This document shows, in pieces, positions 46,199 through 58,163 of a stretch of DNA of 64,000 nucleotides. A program made the translations under genes and the position numbers. The notes beneath the pieces are model-generated. The model saw only the letters and a list, made by a program, of their open reading frames with translations, was not told the DNA's origin and ran no database searches. Where the stretch lies: contig JABSSW010000031.1 in the NCBI GenBank assembly GCA_018902385.1, forward strand, positions 186,001 through 250,000, given 5' to 3'. This stretch comes from Physcia stellaris (lineage: Eukaryota > Ascomycota > Lecanoromycetes > Caliciales > Physciaceae). Each line of letters opens with the position of its first letter. Within the stretch, counting starts at the first letter, position 1.

Positions 46199-49100
46199 AT
46201 GGCAATACGTGTGTCGGTGTTTGCTGGGCTAGGCTCTCCTGCCCTCTTCTCTTCTTCTACACAAGCAACTGCTTTGGCCGACGCATCCGCCCCAGAAGCT
46301 CAAGCACTGCTGAACGCTTGTCATAAAATCTTTTTAAGTGAATTTTCTGCCAAATCTCTGAGTGACAGTGCTAGGCTAGGTATCGCCGTTGAGGATTTCC
46401 GACACCCGCAGAACTTGCTCCAACCGCCACCAAAATACCATAAAAATGCCATTATTCAAAATACAACCCTATGCTTGGTGCAGATGCTACGATACCTGGG
46501 CTACATCTTGGACAACCCTCAAGACGACGAACATGCTATCTCTGGAGCGGCAGGAGTGTGCTCCGGACTTCTGGTCACCATGGCTGTTGCAGCGTGTGAA
46601 GACATTGTCAGCTTTCTATCGTATAGCCAGAGATCCTTTCATCTTGCTCTCCTAATTGGGCTACGCGTTGAGGAACACGTTAAACAAGTCATGAAGTCCA
46701 CTGGCTGCGATCGAAATAACCCTTGGAGTATCATAGTTGATGGCATCACTATGGATCAGGCGGACAATATCATTTCTAAGTACGAACGCAAGGTAAGCCA
46801 GATGAGATCTGAAGACGCGTTTCAAACTAACAATAGTTAAGATTCCGGGAACACATATATATGTCAGTGCAAGAAGCACGGCAAAATGCCTCACCTTAAG
46901 TGGCCGAGGAGACGAGCTTCGAGAGTTTTCTCATTCTTCACTGCCGAAAAATTGTCGTGTCAGACCGACAGATATCTTCTCTCCGTATCATGATGCCAAA
47001 ACGCTCGTTTCGGTCAGAGCACGAGTTCTCGCGGATGCTGCTGAGCGGAAGCTTTCTTTTCCGTCCTTAGCTGAGCTCAAAATTCCAATGTACCTTGGAG
47101 AGCCAATATCGTCCATGAACCCTGCAACAATGCAACAAAGTATGCTGGACTTGATTTTGGATCGTATTCTCACTCGGCCAGTAGATTGGCTGTCTGCGCA
47201 AGATCAGATCTTTTCCGATCCTGCCATGACTAAGGACGACGGAAGTCTGATCAGAGAGATTCTGAACTTTGGGCCAGGATATGGTGTGCTTAAAAGCGAG
47301 GCTCAACGCAGACCTAATATCCAAGTGCATGACGTATCTGTTGCGAGAAGGCCATCCATACCGACATCTGGTGCTTCGGCTGGCGACATTGCTATCGTAG
47401 GGATGTCTGTTGACCTACCGGGAGCTCCCGACACGGCCAGCTTGTGGAAAGTTCTGAGAGACGAGATCAATGTGGTTACAGAGGTACGTAGAAGCAATCT
47501 CAGTTGAACATATACCCTGACAGAACTGCGATTACCCGACTTCGGCCGAAATCACAACTCGCTTCCTCAGCTGACACGCGCAGATACCCACATCTCGTTT
47601 TCACGTTGACGACTTCCACAAGTCCTCCAAAAACAAGAGTGATAATCCCCACAGATCCCTTGGTACCAAATTTGGAAATTTTATGGATAATCCGTTTCGT
47701 TTCGATAATTCTTTCTTCGGGATCTCCCCGCGAGAAGCCAAATCAATTGATCCACAGCAACGAGTTCTCTTACATACGACCTACAGAGCTCTGGAAGATG
47801 CTGGATATGTCCCCGACGCGACGCCCTCTTTCGCTCGCGAGACATTTGGCTGTTACATAGGAAATGCCACTCTAGACTATCCAGATAACCTTAAAGATGA
47901 CATTGATGTCTACTATAGTCCAGGTAACGTATACAAAGACGTCAGGTCTTGAAGACAAGCCTAAGCAAAGGCTGACCATCGTTAGGCACTTTGAGGGCCT
48001 TTTTGAGCGGTCGCATATCATACGTCTTCGGCTTTAGGTAGGTCTTTTCAGAGCAATAATTTTCTTTTCCAGATTTTTTCGGGAACTGTGAGACATCGAG
48101 AAACATCTTACAGCTCAACGCTTACCACAGTCTGGGAATGCTGACTCCAGATCTTGCAACAGTGGACCTTCAATGACTGTCGATACAGCCTGTAGTTCGT
48201 CTATGGTCTCAATCTTCCATGCTTGTCGCGCGCTGAACTCGGGAGATTGCCGAGCTGCGATAGCTGGCGGTGTCAATGTCATTACGAGTCCAGACGTAAG
48301 TAGTCCATTTTTTCAACTGCCCTGGGCCAAGAGTGCAAAGCTAACAATCTGCAAGATGTATCTTGGGTTGGATCGCGCGCATTTCCTCAGCCCTACTGGT
48401 CAATGCAAAGCTTTTGATGCTTCTGCTGATGGCTACTGCCGTTCCGAGGGCTGCGGCGTATTTATTTTGAAGCGACTAAGTGATGCAATCGATGAAAATG
48501 ACAATATCCTGGGGGTGATCAAAGGCGTTGAGATAAATCAAAGTGGCAACGCAGACTCAATCACGCACCCTCACGCACCCACCCAAACTCAGCTGTTTGA
48601 GAAGCTTTTCAGCAAGGCTGATATCGACCCTCTCCGGGTTTCTGTCGTTGAAGCACACGGCACGGGGACTCAAGTGAGTCTAACGAGTCCCTTGGACATA
48701 AACCTGCCAGGAGCTAATCATTTCTAGGCCGGAGATCCCCAGGAAACCAAAAGCATACGCAGCGTTTTATGCAAGGACCGGGATGAAACAAACCCGTTAT
48801 TTCTGACGTCAATAAAGGCAAATATAGGTCACTGCGAAGCGGCTAGCGGCGCTGCTGCACTGGCTAAGCTGCTTTTAATGACAAAAAAGCCAGTATTCCT
48901 AAACAGGTTTCTTTAAACAAACTGAATCCTAGGATAGACCCTCTAGGGGTTGATGGGACAGTCATTGCTCGTGACCAAACGGAATGGAGAACAGCCGAAG
49001 GACAACCCCGTCTGTCGATGCTGAATAATTTCGGCGCAGCTGGCTCCAATGGGGCATTACTCCTGCAGGAGCCCAATCAGGATGGTCATGAAAATCCCTC

Positions 49101-52100
49101 TACCGATGTCAATCAGCGCCGGTATTACATGTTTGGGTTTTCTGCTAAGACCGCAAGCTCTTTCTCTGCATATAAGGAGAAACTTGTTTCTTTCCTCAAG
49201 GAAAATGCCGAAGACAATGACCTCCGGGACTTGTGTTACACAAGCACAGCTCGACGACAAGTTTACAAGTATCGTACCTCCGTCTGCGCGAGCTCTGTGG
49301 GTGATTTGGTAGAAAAATTAGAGCATGCCGAATGTACTGAGGTCAAGAAAGACACGGTATCGTCTGTGGTTTTTATTTTCTCCGGGCAAGGAAGTCAATA
49401 TATCTCCATGGGCAAAGATCTCTTTGCCACTTCGACGATTTTCCGTAAGACTGTTTTAGACTGCGAAACATGGCTACAAGACTCTGGCTTCCCAAGCTGC
49501 TTGCGAATAATTGACAATGAAGACAGCACTACAGTGGACAAGGACGATAAAGACATCTTACAGGCAATGCAGATATCGATCTTCGTAGTTGAAGTTGCTC
49601 TTGCTCGAATGTGGTGCGAATGGGGTGTTCAGCCCGCGATGGTTGCTGGGCACAGGTACGTGTTGATACTTAACAATGATGGGGATGATACTAATTACCT
49701 TAGCATCGGCCAATATGCCGCCCTTGTCTCTGCGGGAGTACTTCGCCTAATTGACGCTCTGAAAATTGTAGCAATCCGGGCACGTCTAATGATCGAGAAA
49801 TGCCCGTTGGAGGCCACGGGAATGTTAGCAATCAATCGGAACGCAGACGATATCGAGAAATACTTGTCCACCAACCCAGCCTTCCAAGAAGTATCTGTGG
49901 CCTGCTGCAACAGCCCCAATGATTGCGTAGTTGGCGGGCCTTTGGCACCCCTTGCGCTATTGAAAGATGATCTCAAAGGGAAGCGTCAATACAAAGCGGC
50001 ACTTCTGGGTAATCCACTGGCGTATCATACAAAGGCCATGGACGGTATCTTACCTGATCTCAACAAAGCAGCTTCTTCAGTTGAGTGGTCCCCACCACGA
50101 GTGCCTGTCATTTGCAACGTTTCTGGCCGAGTGGTTGCCAAGGACGAAAGATCATTCACTGCAGAGTTCCCAGCTCGCCATTGCCGGCAAACCGTCTTAT
50201 TCGACCAAGGAATCCAACATGCCCTTTCACAAGATCCTGAAAAGCACATTACATGGATTGAGATAGGACCTCATCCGTCAATCATACCCATGGTCAAGTC
50301 GCAGGCCTCATGCAAGCAGCACTTTTTTGTTGTGTCGATGCGTAAGTCTGTCAACCCTTGGAGTACCTTATCCGAAGCCCAAGGTCAGCTCTACCGGTCA
50401 AACGTTCCAGTCAATTGGCTTGACACCTTCACGAAAACGCATTCTCCGAAGTGCACATCTTTACCCAGTTATCAATTTGACTACAAAGACTTCCTCGTTG
50501 AGTACGCTCGTGAATCAACCAACAGCAAGAGTGGTCCGGAATCTGCTTCAACTGGGTATGAGTTTCTCGCCCGCCAGCTGGGGCTTTCCTCTTCCTCGAG
50601 CCCCAATGAGATGGTCTTCGAAACTCCAATCGAGAGCTTATCTCAGTACGTGACTGGACACATAGTGTGCGGCTTCGCGCTCTGTCCCGCTTCAGTGTAT
50701 CACGAGATCGTTTTCGCAGCTGTCGAACTCTTTGTGAGAGGTGAGAGGGGTTCAGATCAACAGCAAACCAGCTCACACATCAACGTACTGTCCCAGATAT
50801 CTTATCTGAACCCGCTCATCTACGTTGATGACAGTAAGCGAGTGATAAGAGCTTCTATTCATGGATCCGACCGGGATAAAGATGACGTCCAGAGCTTCGA
50901 AGTATCTTCCTATGAACCATCAAATCCGAAAGATATCACAAAGCACTGTAAAGGTGTAGTGAAACGCCACTCACGAAATTCGGAGGAAAGCAACTTTTCC
51001 ATGCTTCATGCTCAGATACAAAAGCCGATGTCACTCTTAGAGTCCATGAACTCTATACAGATTTTCCGGACCCGAGCAATCTACGAAAAGTTATTTACGC
51101 GGGTAGTCACGTACTCGAAAACATACCAAGCAGTCCAGTCCATCAGTGTTTCGGATGATGGAACAGAAGCAGTAGCAGCGGTAGAATTACCACCTTTGGA
51201 AGCCACTCCTAAAGCTAATTTTGCCGTCAACCCAGTTTTCATGGATGTAATTCTCCACGTTGCAGGGTTTATTGCCAATCTCGCAGCTGGACAAGATGAA
51301 GCGTTCATATGCAAAGAGGTAAAGTCAGCCAGAGTGATCATGCAGGAGTCCGAAATTCACAAGCCATTCAAAATCTACTGCTCTAATACCAACGTTGCCG
51401 AGGGTACAATCGGGAACGGATATGCCATGAATTTCAGTGGCCAGCTGCTTGCTGTCTTTAAGGGAATGCACTTTACCCGCGTCAAATTGAGGGCAGTTCA
51501 AGCCAGTTTTAAACACGTCTCCGGCGCAGCACATGCCCCATCTGGAGCCAATGGCCATGCAATGAGTAAAGAAAAAGATCATTCCTCGCGCCAGCCAGTG
51601 GAGGCCTCGAGCCTTGGCAAGACAGATAATAATCCTCCGCAGGCCAGACCGTCGGCAACCATGAATGTCAAGACCATCATAGCGGATGTCTGTGGAACCG
51701 GAGGGATATCAATTTCGTCTGAAAGCGATCTAGAGGGCTTAGGTATCGATTCGCTCATGATACTCGAACTTGGCTCTCGGATCCAAGAGACAGTCAATGC
51801 CACGATTACCAGCCAAGAGTTAACAGCATGCGAGACAGTAAAAGACGTCGAGGCCCTTGTAGCTTCCAAGACTACAGGAACATCTCAGCCTGGAGCAGAC
51901 GCAGTCTCCTCAAGTACACCAACTCAACAAGGAAGAGAGCCTAGCCCAGTCCGATCTCCCGGCTCATCCGTTCCTTCAATAATAGTGGAAATCTGTGGCG
52001 TTGATGCGAGTACTGTTACATCTAAGACTGAGCTTGAGAGCCTGGGCATTGATTCACTCATGATGTTTGAACTGGAGGACAAATTCAAAGAGATATCGTC

Positions 52101-53307
52101 GGAAAGTTTAGAAGGAAATACACTTGCATCTTGTAAGACCGTCGGGGATATAGAGGGCTTACTAGGGCTGGAAAAGAGGTCAAATAACGCACACCCTCCA
52201 CAACGAGACGGTGGGAGCTTGCGGCCAGTGCTTGAACAACGCGGCTCGTCCTCGTCCGCCTCCAGCAGAGTCTTTTCTGATTCTCCTTCGCGACTCTCCA
52301 CTCCGCAACCTTCCACTCCACCCACCCGGGCCTCATCCACTTCTCCCCATCCTGAGTCGACGCCGAGTATGCTGCCGCCGATTGGACTGGCAAAACTTTC
52401 GAGTCTCGAGGATCCGCTATCACTAATCCAATCGGGCGGACATGGAGGCACCACCCAGCCTCTAGTACTCATCCACGACGGCAGTGGAGTAAGTATACCC
52501 TACCGCAGCATTGGTAACTTAGGCCGTCCACTATGGGGGATGTCGAATCCTAAGACGTTCGGTACCGAAACCTGGACCGACCTGGACGCTATGGCCAAGG
52601 CGTACGCAATTGAAATCTCGGCCAACATCAAAGCCCCCGTGATCTTAGGAGGTAAGCTCACCATAACCCTCTAATGCACCTCTTAGACTTCCGCGGAGTA
52701 CAGCTAACACGTGTCCTTTTTGCCGGACAGGCTGGTCCTTCGGCGGCGTCGTCGCCTACCGCACCGCACATATCCTCACGCAGCAAGGCTACGCTGTCAC
52801 CGGTATCCTTCTAATCGATTCTCCGGCCCCTGTTGACCATCAGCCCCTTCCTCCGGCGATTATCGACGCCGTCCTTCCAAAACCGCAACCCCAGAATAAA
52901 ACAGCTATCGCTATCCGCCGGCAATTCGAGCTTAACACCGCCCTCTTAGCTAATTCTAAGCCACCCAAGGTTGAGCACGGCCAACACATGGATACTGTAC
53001 TTCTGCGATGTAGCGAGGGTTACGATGCGGCAGACCTTGATTGCGCAAAGCATGCGTGGCTGGAAGACCGTTCAGACCCGAGAACGGCGGTCGAGGGGTG
53101 GGAAAGAGTCGTGGGAGGGGATGTGAAGGTCGTCGATCTGCCGGGCAATCATTTCGAGGTTTTTGACAAAGCAAACGTAAGTCTTGCCCCTGAACACATG
53201 ATGGAAGAAACAGATATTGATACGCTTTCTCATAGGTTGGGGATGTCTCGTCGGCTATCAAAGGGGCGTGTGAACGTTTTGACCGAAAGATGGTGGGTAA
53301 AGCTTGA
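46199..53307 (+). CDS. non-reducing polyketide synthase (SAT-KS-AT-PT-ACP-ACP-TE), ten exons
   Basis: Exons are 46199-46792, 46842-47483, 47584-47923, 47986-48037, 48163-48295, 48356-48673, 48728-49655, 49704-52651, 52731-53176 and 53236-53307; about 2,157 aa. Active sites: SAT GVCSG (Cys 46559); KS DTACSSS (Cys 48191), EAHGTGTQ and [15 protein letters not shown], its Ser split by the intron at 49656-49703; PT His in TGHIVCG (50659) and Asp in VFMDV (51244); two carrier serines in GIDSLM (51751, 52054); TE GGWSFGG (Ser 52736). Such enzymes build unreduced aromatic polyketides, with PT folding and TE release or Claisen closure. The double ACP and this TE type are usual in naphthopyrone/naphthol-type and related synthases. 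Oddity: exon 7 changes frame at the A-run at 48,883-48,888, where one base seems missing; the downstream frame then matches the family perfectly. It is either a real loss of function or a sequence error. Confidence 0.92.
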
Positions 53308-53561
53308 TACAAGGGAGCTGCAGGCAGGTAGTGATGAATGTTTATGAATTCTTTTGTGACCTGTTCTGGGCTTGATCGAGTTGTTTTCGGTCGAGACACG
53401 TGGTAGATATTTCTCTTTCAGCATAGATGATAGAGTCCAGCGATTGCACCTTAAGATAAGAATTTTTCGGAAAGGGCTGTCAGGAATACATGCGATCTTT
53501 TGATTTTGGCTATATAAGGCTATTATCGACGACATTTCAAAGGGAACGGTCAAGTCAGAGT

Positions 53562-53618
53562 GTATCGAGTCGATACGCTTCTCGATACACTGCTCGATAC
53601 GTTCGATATGCTCGATAC
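53562..53618. repeat. clustered CTCGATAC octamers
   Basis: CTCGATAC occurs at 53,581, 53,593 and 53,611, as its complement GTATCGAG at 53,562, and as TTCGATAT at 53,602. A similar CTCGATAC lies near 53,771. The cluster sits about 0.3 kb downstream of the PKS stop. It may be a protein-binding cluster or a simple local duplication. Confidence 0.65.
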
Positions 53619-55583
53619 AAATGTGATTCTTCATTGGTGTTGAATGATACGTATCATGTTGATATATAAAGTTGATGAGATCGCGAATGTCAAACTTTAA
53701 AATCAATTCATATCAAAACAATACAGATGAAAGTCTTCTCTCTTCAAATGATATGTCAGAATCCATCGACCTCGATACGATTCGAGGAGCGTATCGGCTC
53801 GCTACACTGGGAAATGTGCGAAAACTGCACTGCAAGTCAGCTCTATCCTTCTCCCATGACCTGGTACCGTCACGTTGCTCCCTCTGAGACTCCACCTCCG
53901 ACAAGCACCTACGCGGTTGTGGTGGATGTGGCCAAACCTGGCAAGTGGGCTGTAAACTACTGGAGGTCGCAAGAGCGATGATGGTGAGAGGTATTTTCTA
54001 GCCAGAGGGCACAAAGAACAGGTCGGCTTAGAGTTTGTGACGGATATGCTTGTATATACCAAATTGATAAGGAACGATAGGATAACATAGCTAAGCGACA
54101 TTCCTAGTCTAGTGAGGAGACTGCAGCTCTTGGACGGAAATATTTCTGCCGAGAGGGCAATCCAGAGGTAAGCACTGAGCTGATCTGGGAAGGTGCATGC
54201 CAAGGTCCTCCAGTCCGGAATTGCTAAGTACTTCCTGGAAGGCGTGATATGATCGTTATATACCACATCCATGACCAGTCGTTCTTTTCACATCTGATCG
54301 GGTTTTGCTGCATGGCTCAACATTCAATAGGCTAACTTATCGATGTCTCGAGTTCTTATGGAAGGTGCTGCGTCTTCCCACCGTGGAGCGCTTGACAAAG
54401 TCACGGGAAATGAGGCTGGTTCTTCTACTCAAGCTCGCGGTTGTGACCACATCGTTTTTGCGTCGCGCAAGTCTTGAAGACTGTGTGGAGCGAGGCGGCG
54501 CTCCGAGCGGCTACAGAGGTGTTTATGGACGAATGGCGAACCATCCCAAACATAAGCAGAACATCAGATATTCTCGTAGACCGTAGCCGACTCAATTATA
54601 ATTCTCCCATCGTCGGGTGTGATCCACTTTATCGGTTTATCCTGCATCATAGGCAGTGCCCGTCCTACTCAAAGTCTCTCCCCTCCTAATTCATATTGCA
54701 CGATTATAGATCAAAATATACCGGATGCAGAGTTAAATACGGACGCCATAGAGCTGGATGCCTGGAGTGGAGCCATGCGAAGCTTTGACGCCTCTCGAAG
54801 GGAATCTGTATGATCTTTGCGTGGGACTACAGGCAAGAGAATTCCATCGGTCGAGAAGCTAGCTACCTAGGCTTCCGCCGGCGGTTTTAGGGCAATAACG
54901 AAGCTTGCTCCACGGGTTGTGCGATTCACAATCTGTGCTTTTGCTTTTCTTTGACAACATCGACATTCGAATATCGGGTTTGGCCAATGGGTAGATACGA
55001 GCAGTGGTAATATGTTGCCGAGCTTATTACTGTCTTACGTGTACACTACCAAGTAATGGTTAAGGGTGGGTGATATAAATGAAAACATTTACGAGTCGGT
55101 CGTTGAAACAACGACAGACATGACTTCTATTGAAGGAACTACATATTCGTTATTGCCACTTCCCAAGATACTAGCGACTGCCACTGAAACCGCTTTTTCT
55201 GCACCTTACATACAACCACCCTCAAGTTGCATAGGAGGGCCATCAGAGCCTCATTTTTCCCCAATAGGACAGCGTACAACTGAGACTGAGTCAATCAGGC
55301 CAAATGGTCCACATGACACAGGCACTTCCTTGATCAAAGCTGTCGTTCCTGGAACTTTGCTGCATCAATCACCAGAAAGACCATTGTCTCTGTCGATTTG
55401 AACAGCTAAAGTAGGAGCGACGGTGAGAGGGTGTCAAATGAACATGAGTGAGACAAGGCAGATGATGGGACACTAGCGTCCTGCAGAGAGTAAGCATCGC
55501 TTGGTTACATGCAAGACGTGCAGTAGTGCTTACGAAGAGCCGAGACAGGTGGATCCTGACTGCACCACTGTGCAGAAATTGAA

Positions 55584-55692
55584 TTGGCTTACTGTTCGCA
55601 ATTCGCATGCTTCCTGAGGGCTAATCGTGCTGCACTAATCGCAGGGCTCTTAATACGATTTGTGCAGCACGATTAGGCGGACAGTAAGCCAA
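55584..55692. repeat. foldback element with nested inverted repeats
   Basis: Inner arms of 15 bp are perfect complements: CTAATCGTGCTGCAC at 55,621-55,635 and GTGCAGCACGATTAG at 55,662-55,676, with a 26-nt loop. Outer arms of 16 bp, TTGGCTTACTGTTCGC at 55,584-55,599 and GCGGACAGTAAGCCAA at 55,677-55,692, pair with one mismatch. A 21-nt bulge lies only on the left side. Together about 31 bp can pair. No ORF is inside, and no clear target-site duplication is seen. It could be a MITE/foldback remnant or a structured RNA or terminator. Confidence 0.8.
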
Positions 55693-56251
55693 ATGGCTTC
55701 TTGCATCCACTGATGACTGGCTCGGAAAATAGCGCGGTCAGGAGAGTAATATCTGCGACACGGGATATTGTTGTCCTGCGAAAATGACGATCTCTGGCTT
55801 AGCTGTCTGAGGTCCCACGCGACGGCATGCAAAAGACGCATAAGCTCATATAAGCGTCCAAACAGCGACAAGCACATAACGTAAGGTTGCATTCGGGTTT
55901 TCCTTTTGATAGGTACTACGGAATCCTGCAGGGGCTACTCTACTGTGCCGTTATTGTCAGTTTCGAAGAATTTACCCAATTGCGTCGCCTCCAGCGGGAT
56001 GCTTTATCAATCTCCTGCAGAGCTGACCTCGTTTTCTTACAAGCATGGACCAGCCTCTAGTCGGTGAAGACATCTGCAGGTCTCTGAAACTTCGCGGATT
56101 GCAGGCGCACTTTGTATATCCGTTGACTCTGGGGCATCTGATTTTAGGTGTTGGCGATTCTCCAACACTGAGACCAAATGTGATGTCAAAACTTCGACGA
56201 CGGGTCCGCCACAAGCCTTGCAAGATTCGAAGATCTTTCAGTTGCTGAAAC

Positions 56252-57658
56252 ATGGCGACCTCACTTCCAGAACAGACTCGATCGGCATCTTTCCTCTCGC
56301 AGAGTCAGCGCCCGTCGCTCTTTTCCGCAGCGATCATAACATATATACTGGCAACCTCGGCAGTCGTGCTGCGCTTCATTGCACGGCGACTACGACATCT
56401 CAACCTGTGGTATGATGATTGGCTGTGTCTGGTAGCTTGGGTATGGTTCCACTGCATCCAACGAAAGTTCCTGGTTTAAGTATCGCCAGCTTGCTGTGAC
56501 GGCCTTCTTCATCGACGAGTTCATATGTAAGGTGCAACAGGGATAGTCCCGAGCGGGCAACGGCTGACAAGTACTATATTCAAGGGATCCATCTCGGCCT
56601 AGGTGTTCATTACCAAGTTATCTCAGCTCCTTACCTCACGATCGCACGGAACATATTGTTGAATCTCTTTGTTGAAGACTTCTTCTATTCCACCGCGACC
56701 GTGTTCTCAAAGCTATCCCTATTAGCGTTTTACCGTCGCATCTTTAGTGTTTTAGGCATTAAATGGCCGATCAGGATTATGGTGACATTAGTGATAGCAT
56801 GGCTTGTTGCGCGAGTAAGACAACCCCGGTGCAATCCTCTACGATGATGTTACTGAACTTAGAATAGTATATTTCACTTACCCTTCACTGTGATCCTCCA
56901 GCGGCTTATTGGGACAAAAGCATCGAAAACGCGCACTGCGGAGTGAACGATCGAGTGTGGTTCCTGGCCACCGTTGCTCCAAATTTCTGCCTGGATCTTG
57001 TCGTTTTGATTTTGCCTATGCTGTACATCAAGGACCTGCAGGTTGAGCGATCTCAGAAGCTTATCGTCTTTAGCATGTTTACGTTCGGTGGCTTGTGAGT
57101 GATCCCAGTTATTGACAGCCTTTTCCTGATATGCTGCCCATTTCTTCTGCAAGCATTGAGACAGCCATGGTGACTAACATTCTGTCCCTAAGCGTCGTGG
57201 CAATTTCTATTGTCCTCCTCGTTGTCTGCGGTAGACTTAACCCCGTGGACCCGGACGTCAGCTGGACGATATCTCCAATCGTGGTCTGGGCGGGTACAGA
57301 GGTCAACTTGAGCGTTGTAACTTCCTGTCTACCATCTCTGCGACCAATCTACCTCCTCGTCTTTCGAGGATCTGCAAACCCAGGCGTCAAGAAAAATCCA
57401 CGACATTTCACCCAAAATAGCTCCACAATCAAGAACAAGGCGCTAGCGACAATTGGTTCCAAGGGCCGCGGGTCGAAATCCTTCCCGGGCAGCGTCGAGA
57501 CTGAGGAGGTCCACCCTTTCTCCATCATTCGAGAAGACAGAGCAGGCGAGAATACGGCTGGCCGAAATTCAAATATTGATCTTGAGGAATTGCAACCGCC
57601 ACATGATCGGGTTATGGTTAGAGAGGATATCTCTGTCAGGTACTCCAATACACAGTGA
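56252..57658 (+). CDS. Pth11-like fungal rhodopsin-type membrane protein
   Basis: Exon 1 starts at the ATG at 56252 and runs to a donor at about 56,441 (GTATGG). Later exons are clear by content: KYYIQGIHLGLGVHYQ (about 56,570-56,620), DFFYSTATVFSKLSLLAFYRRIF (about 56,674-56,745), an intron at 56,815-56,867, HCGVNDRVWFLAT, and the last exon with CLPSLRPIYLLVF and a polar tail of about 110 residues to TGA at 57658. The exons between 56,441 and 56,560 and near 57,090-57,150 are not resolved. The pattern (WYDDWLC after TM1-2, D.FY...F.K.SLL.FY.RIF, then SCLP.LRP) is that of the fungal rhodopsin domain in Pth11-related receptors, expected to have seven membrane segments. No CFEM domain is seen at the N-terminus. 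The ligand is unknown. Confidence 0.8.
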
Positions 57659-58163
57659 GAAGGGAGGAGCCGGCGTTCTGCGTCGCCATTGGGCCACAGA
57701 GAAGGTCCAAATCTTGACGCACCCTAGGGTTTTACAATGGTACAGTCAAGACGACTACGTCTTCTCTGCATTGACAAGACGGTGAAACGTACGATGCCTC
57801 TGAATATATGATCTGCAGTGTAGTCTGATTAATATGTAATTTATGCTCTCCAGCAATGACACCGAGACACTTTTCGGTCTGGTTGTCCCCCGGCTGGTAT
57901 TGCAAGCAACTCTAGAAGTCAGCCTTTTATATCGTAGGCGTCACGGCGTCGATTAAGTGTGGTACTGATGGCGGGAATGCATTATCGTAAAGAATAATGT
58001 TGTCAGCAATTGATTTCAAGCGAGCTGGGTCGTTGGGAGGATTGGGGGTAACTGATCGGAAAATCAATGGCTCCTATGGCGGGCTTCGAATAATGCTGTG
58101 AGGTATTGCAATCGAGATTATCTTTCATTATGTTCGAACTGCATGAATCTGGTGTTCCATAAA
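57659..58163. other. intergenic between converging genes
   Basis: 0.5 kb holding the 3' flanks of the receptor and deubiquitinase genes. Nothing else is recognised. Confidence 0.5.

Larger units (their letters stand above)
53308..56251. other. gene-poor 2.9 kb with repeats
   Basis: No gene family is recognised on either strand. It contains the CTCGATAC cluster and the foldback element listed separately. Confidence 0.5.

Noticed and set aside
53561-53620. CRISPR-like array at the CTCGATAC cluster
   Set aside because: Repeat units are 8 bp with irregular spacing and mixed orientation in a eukaryotic genome; it is not a CRISPR array.
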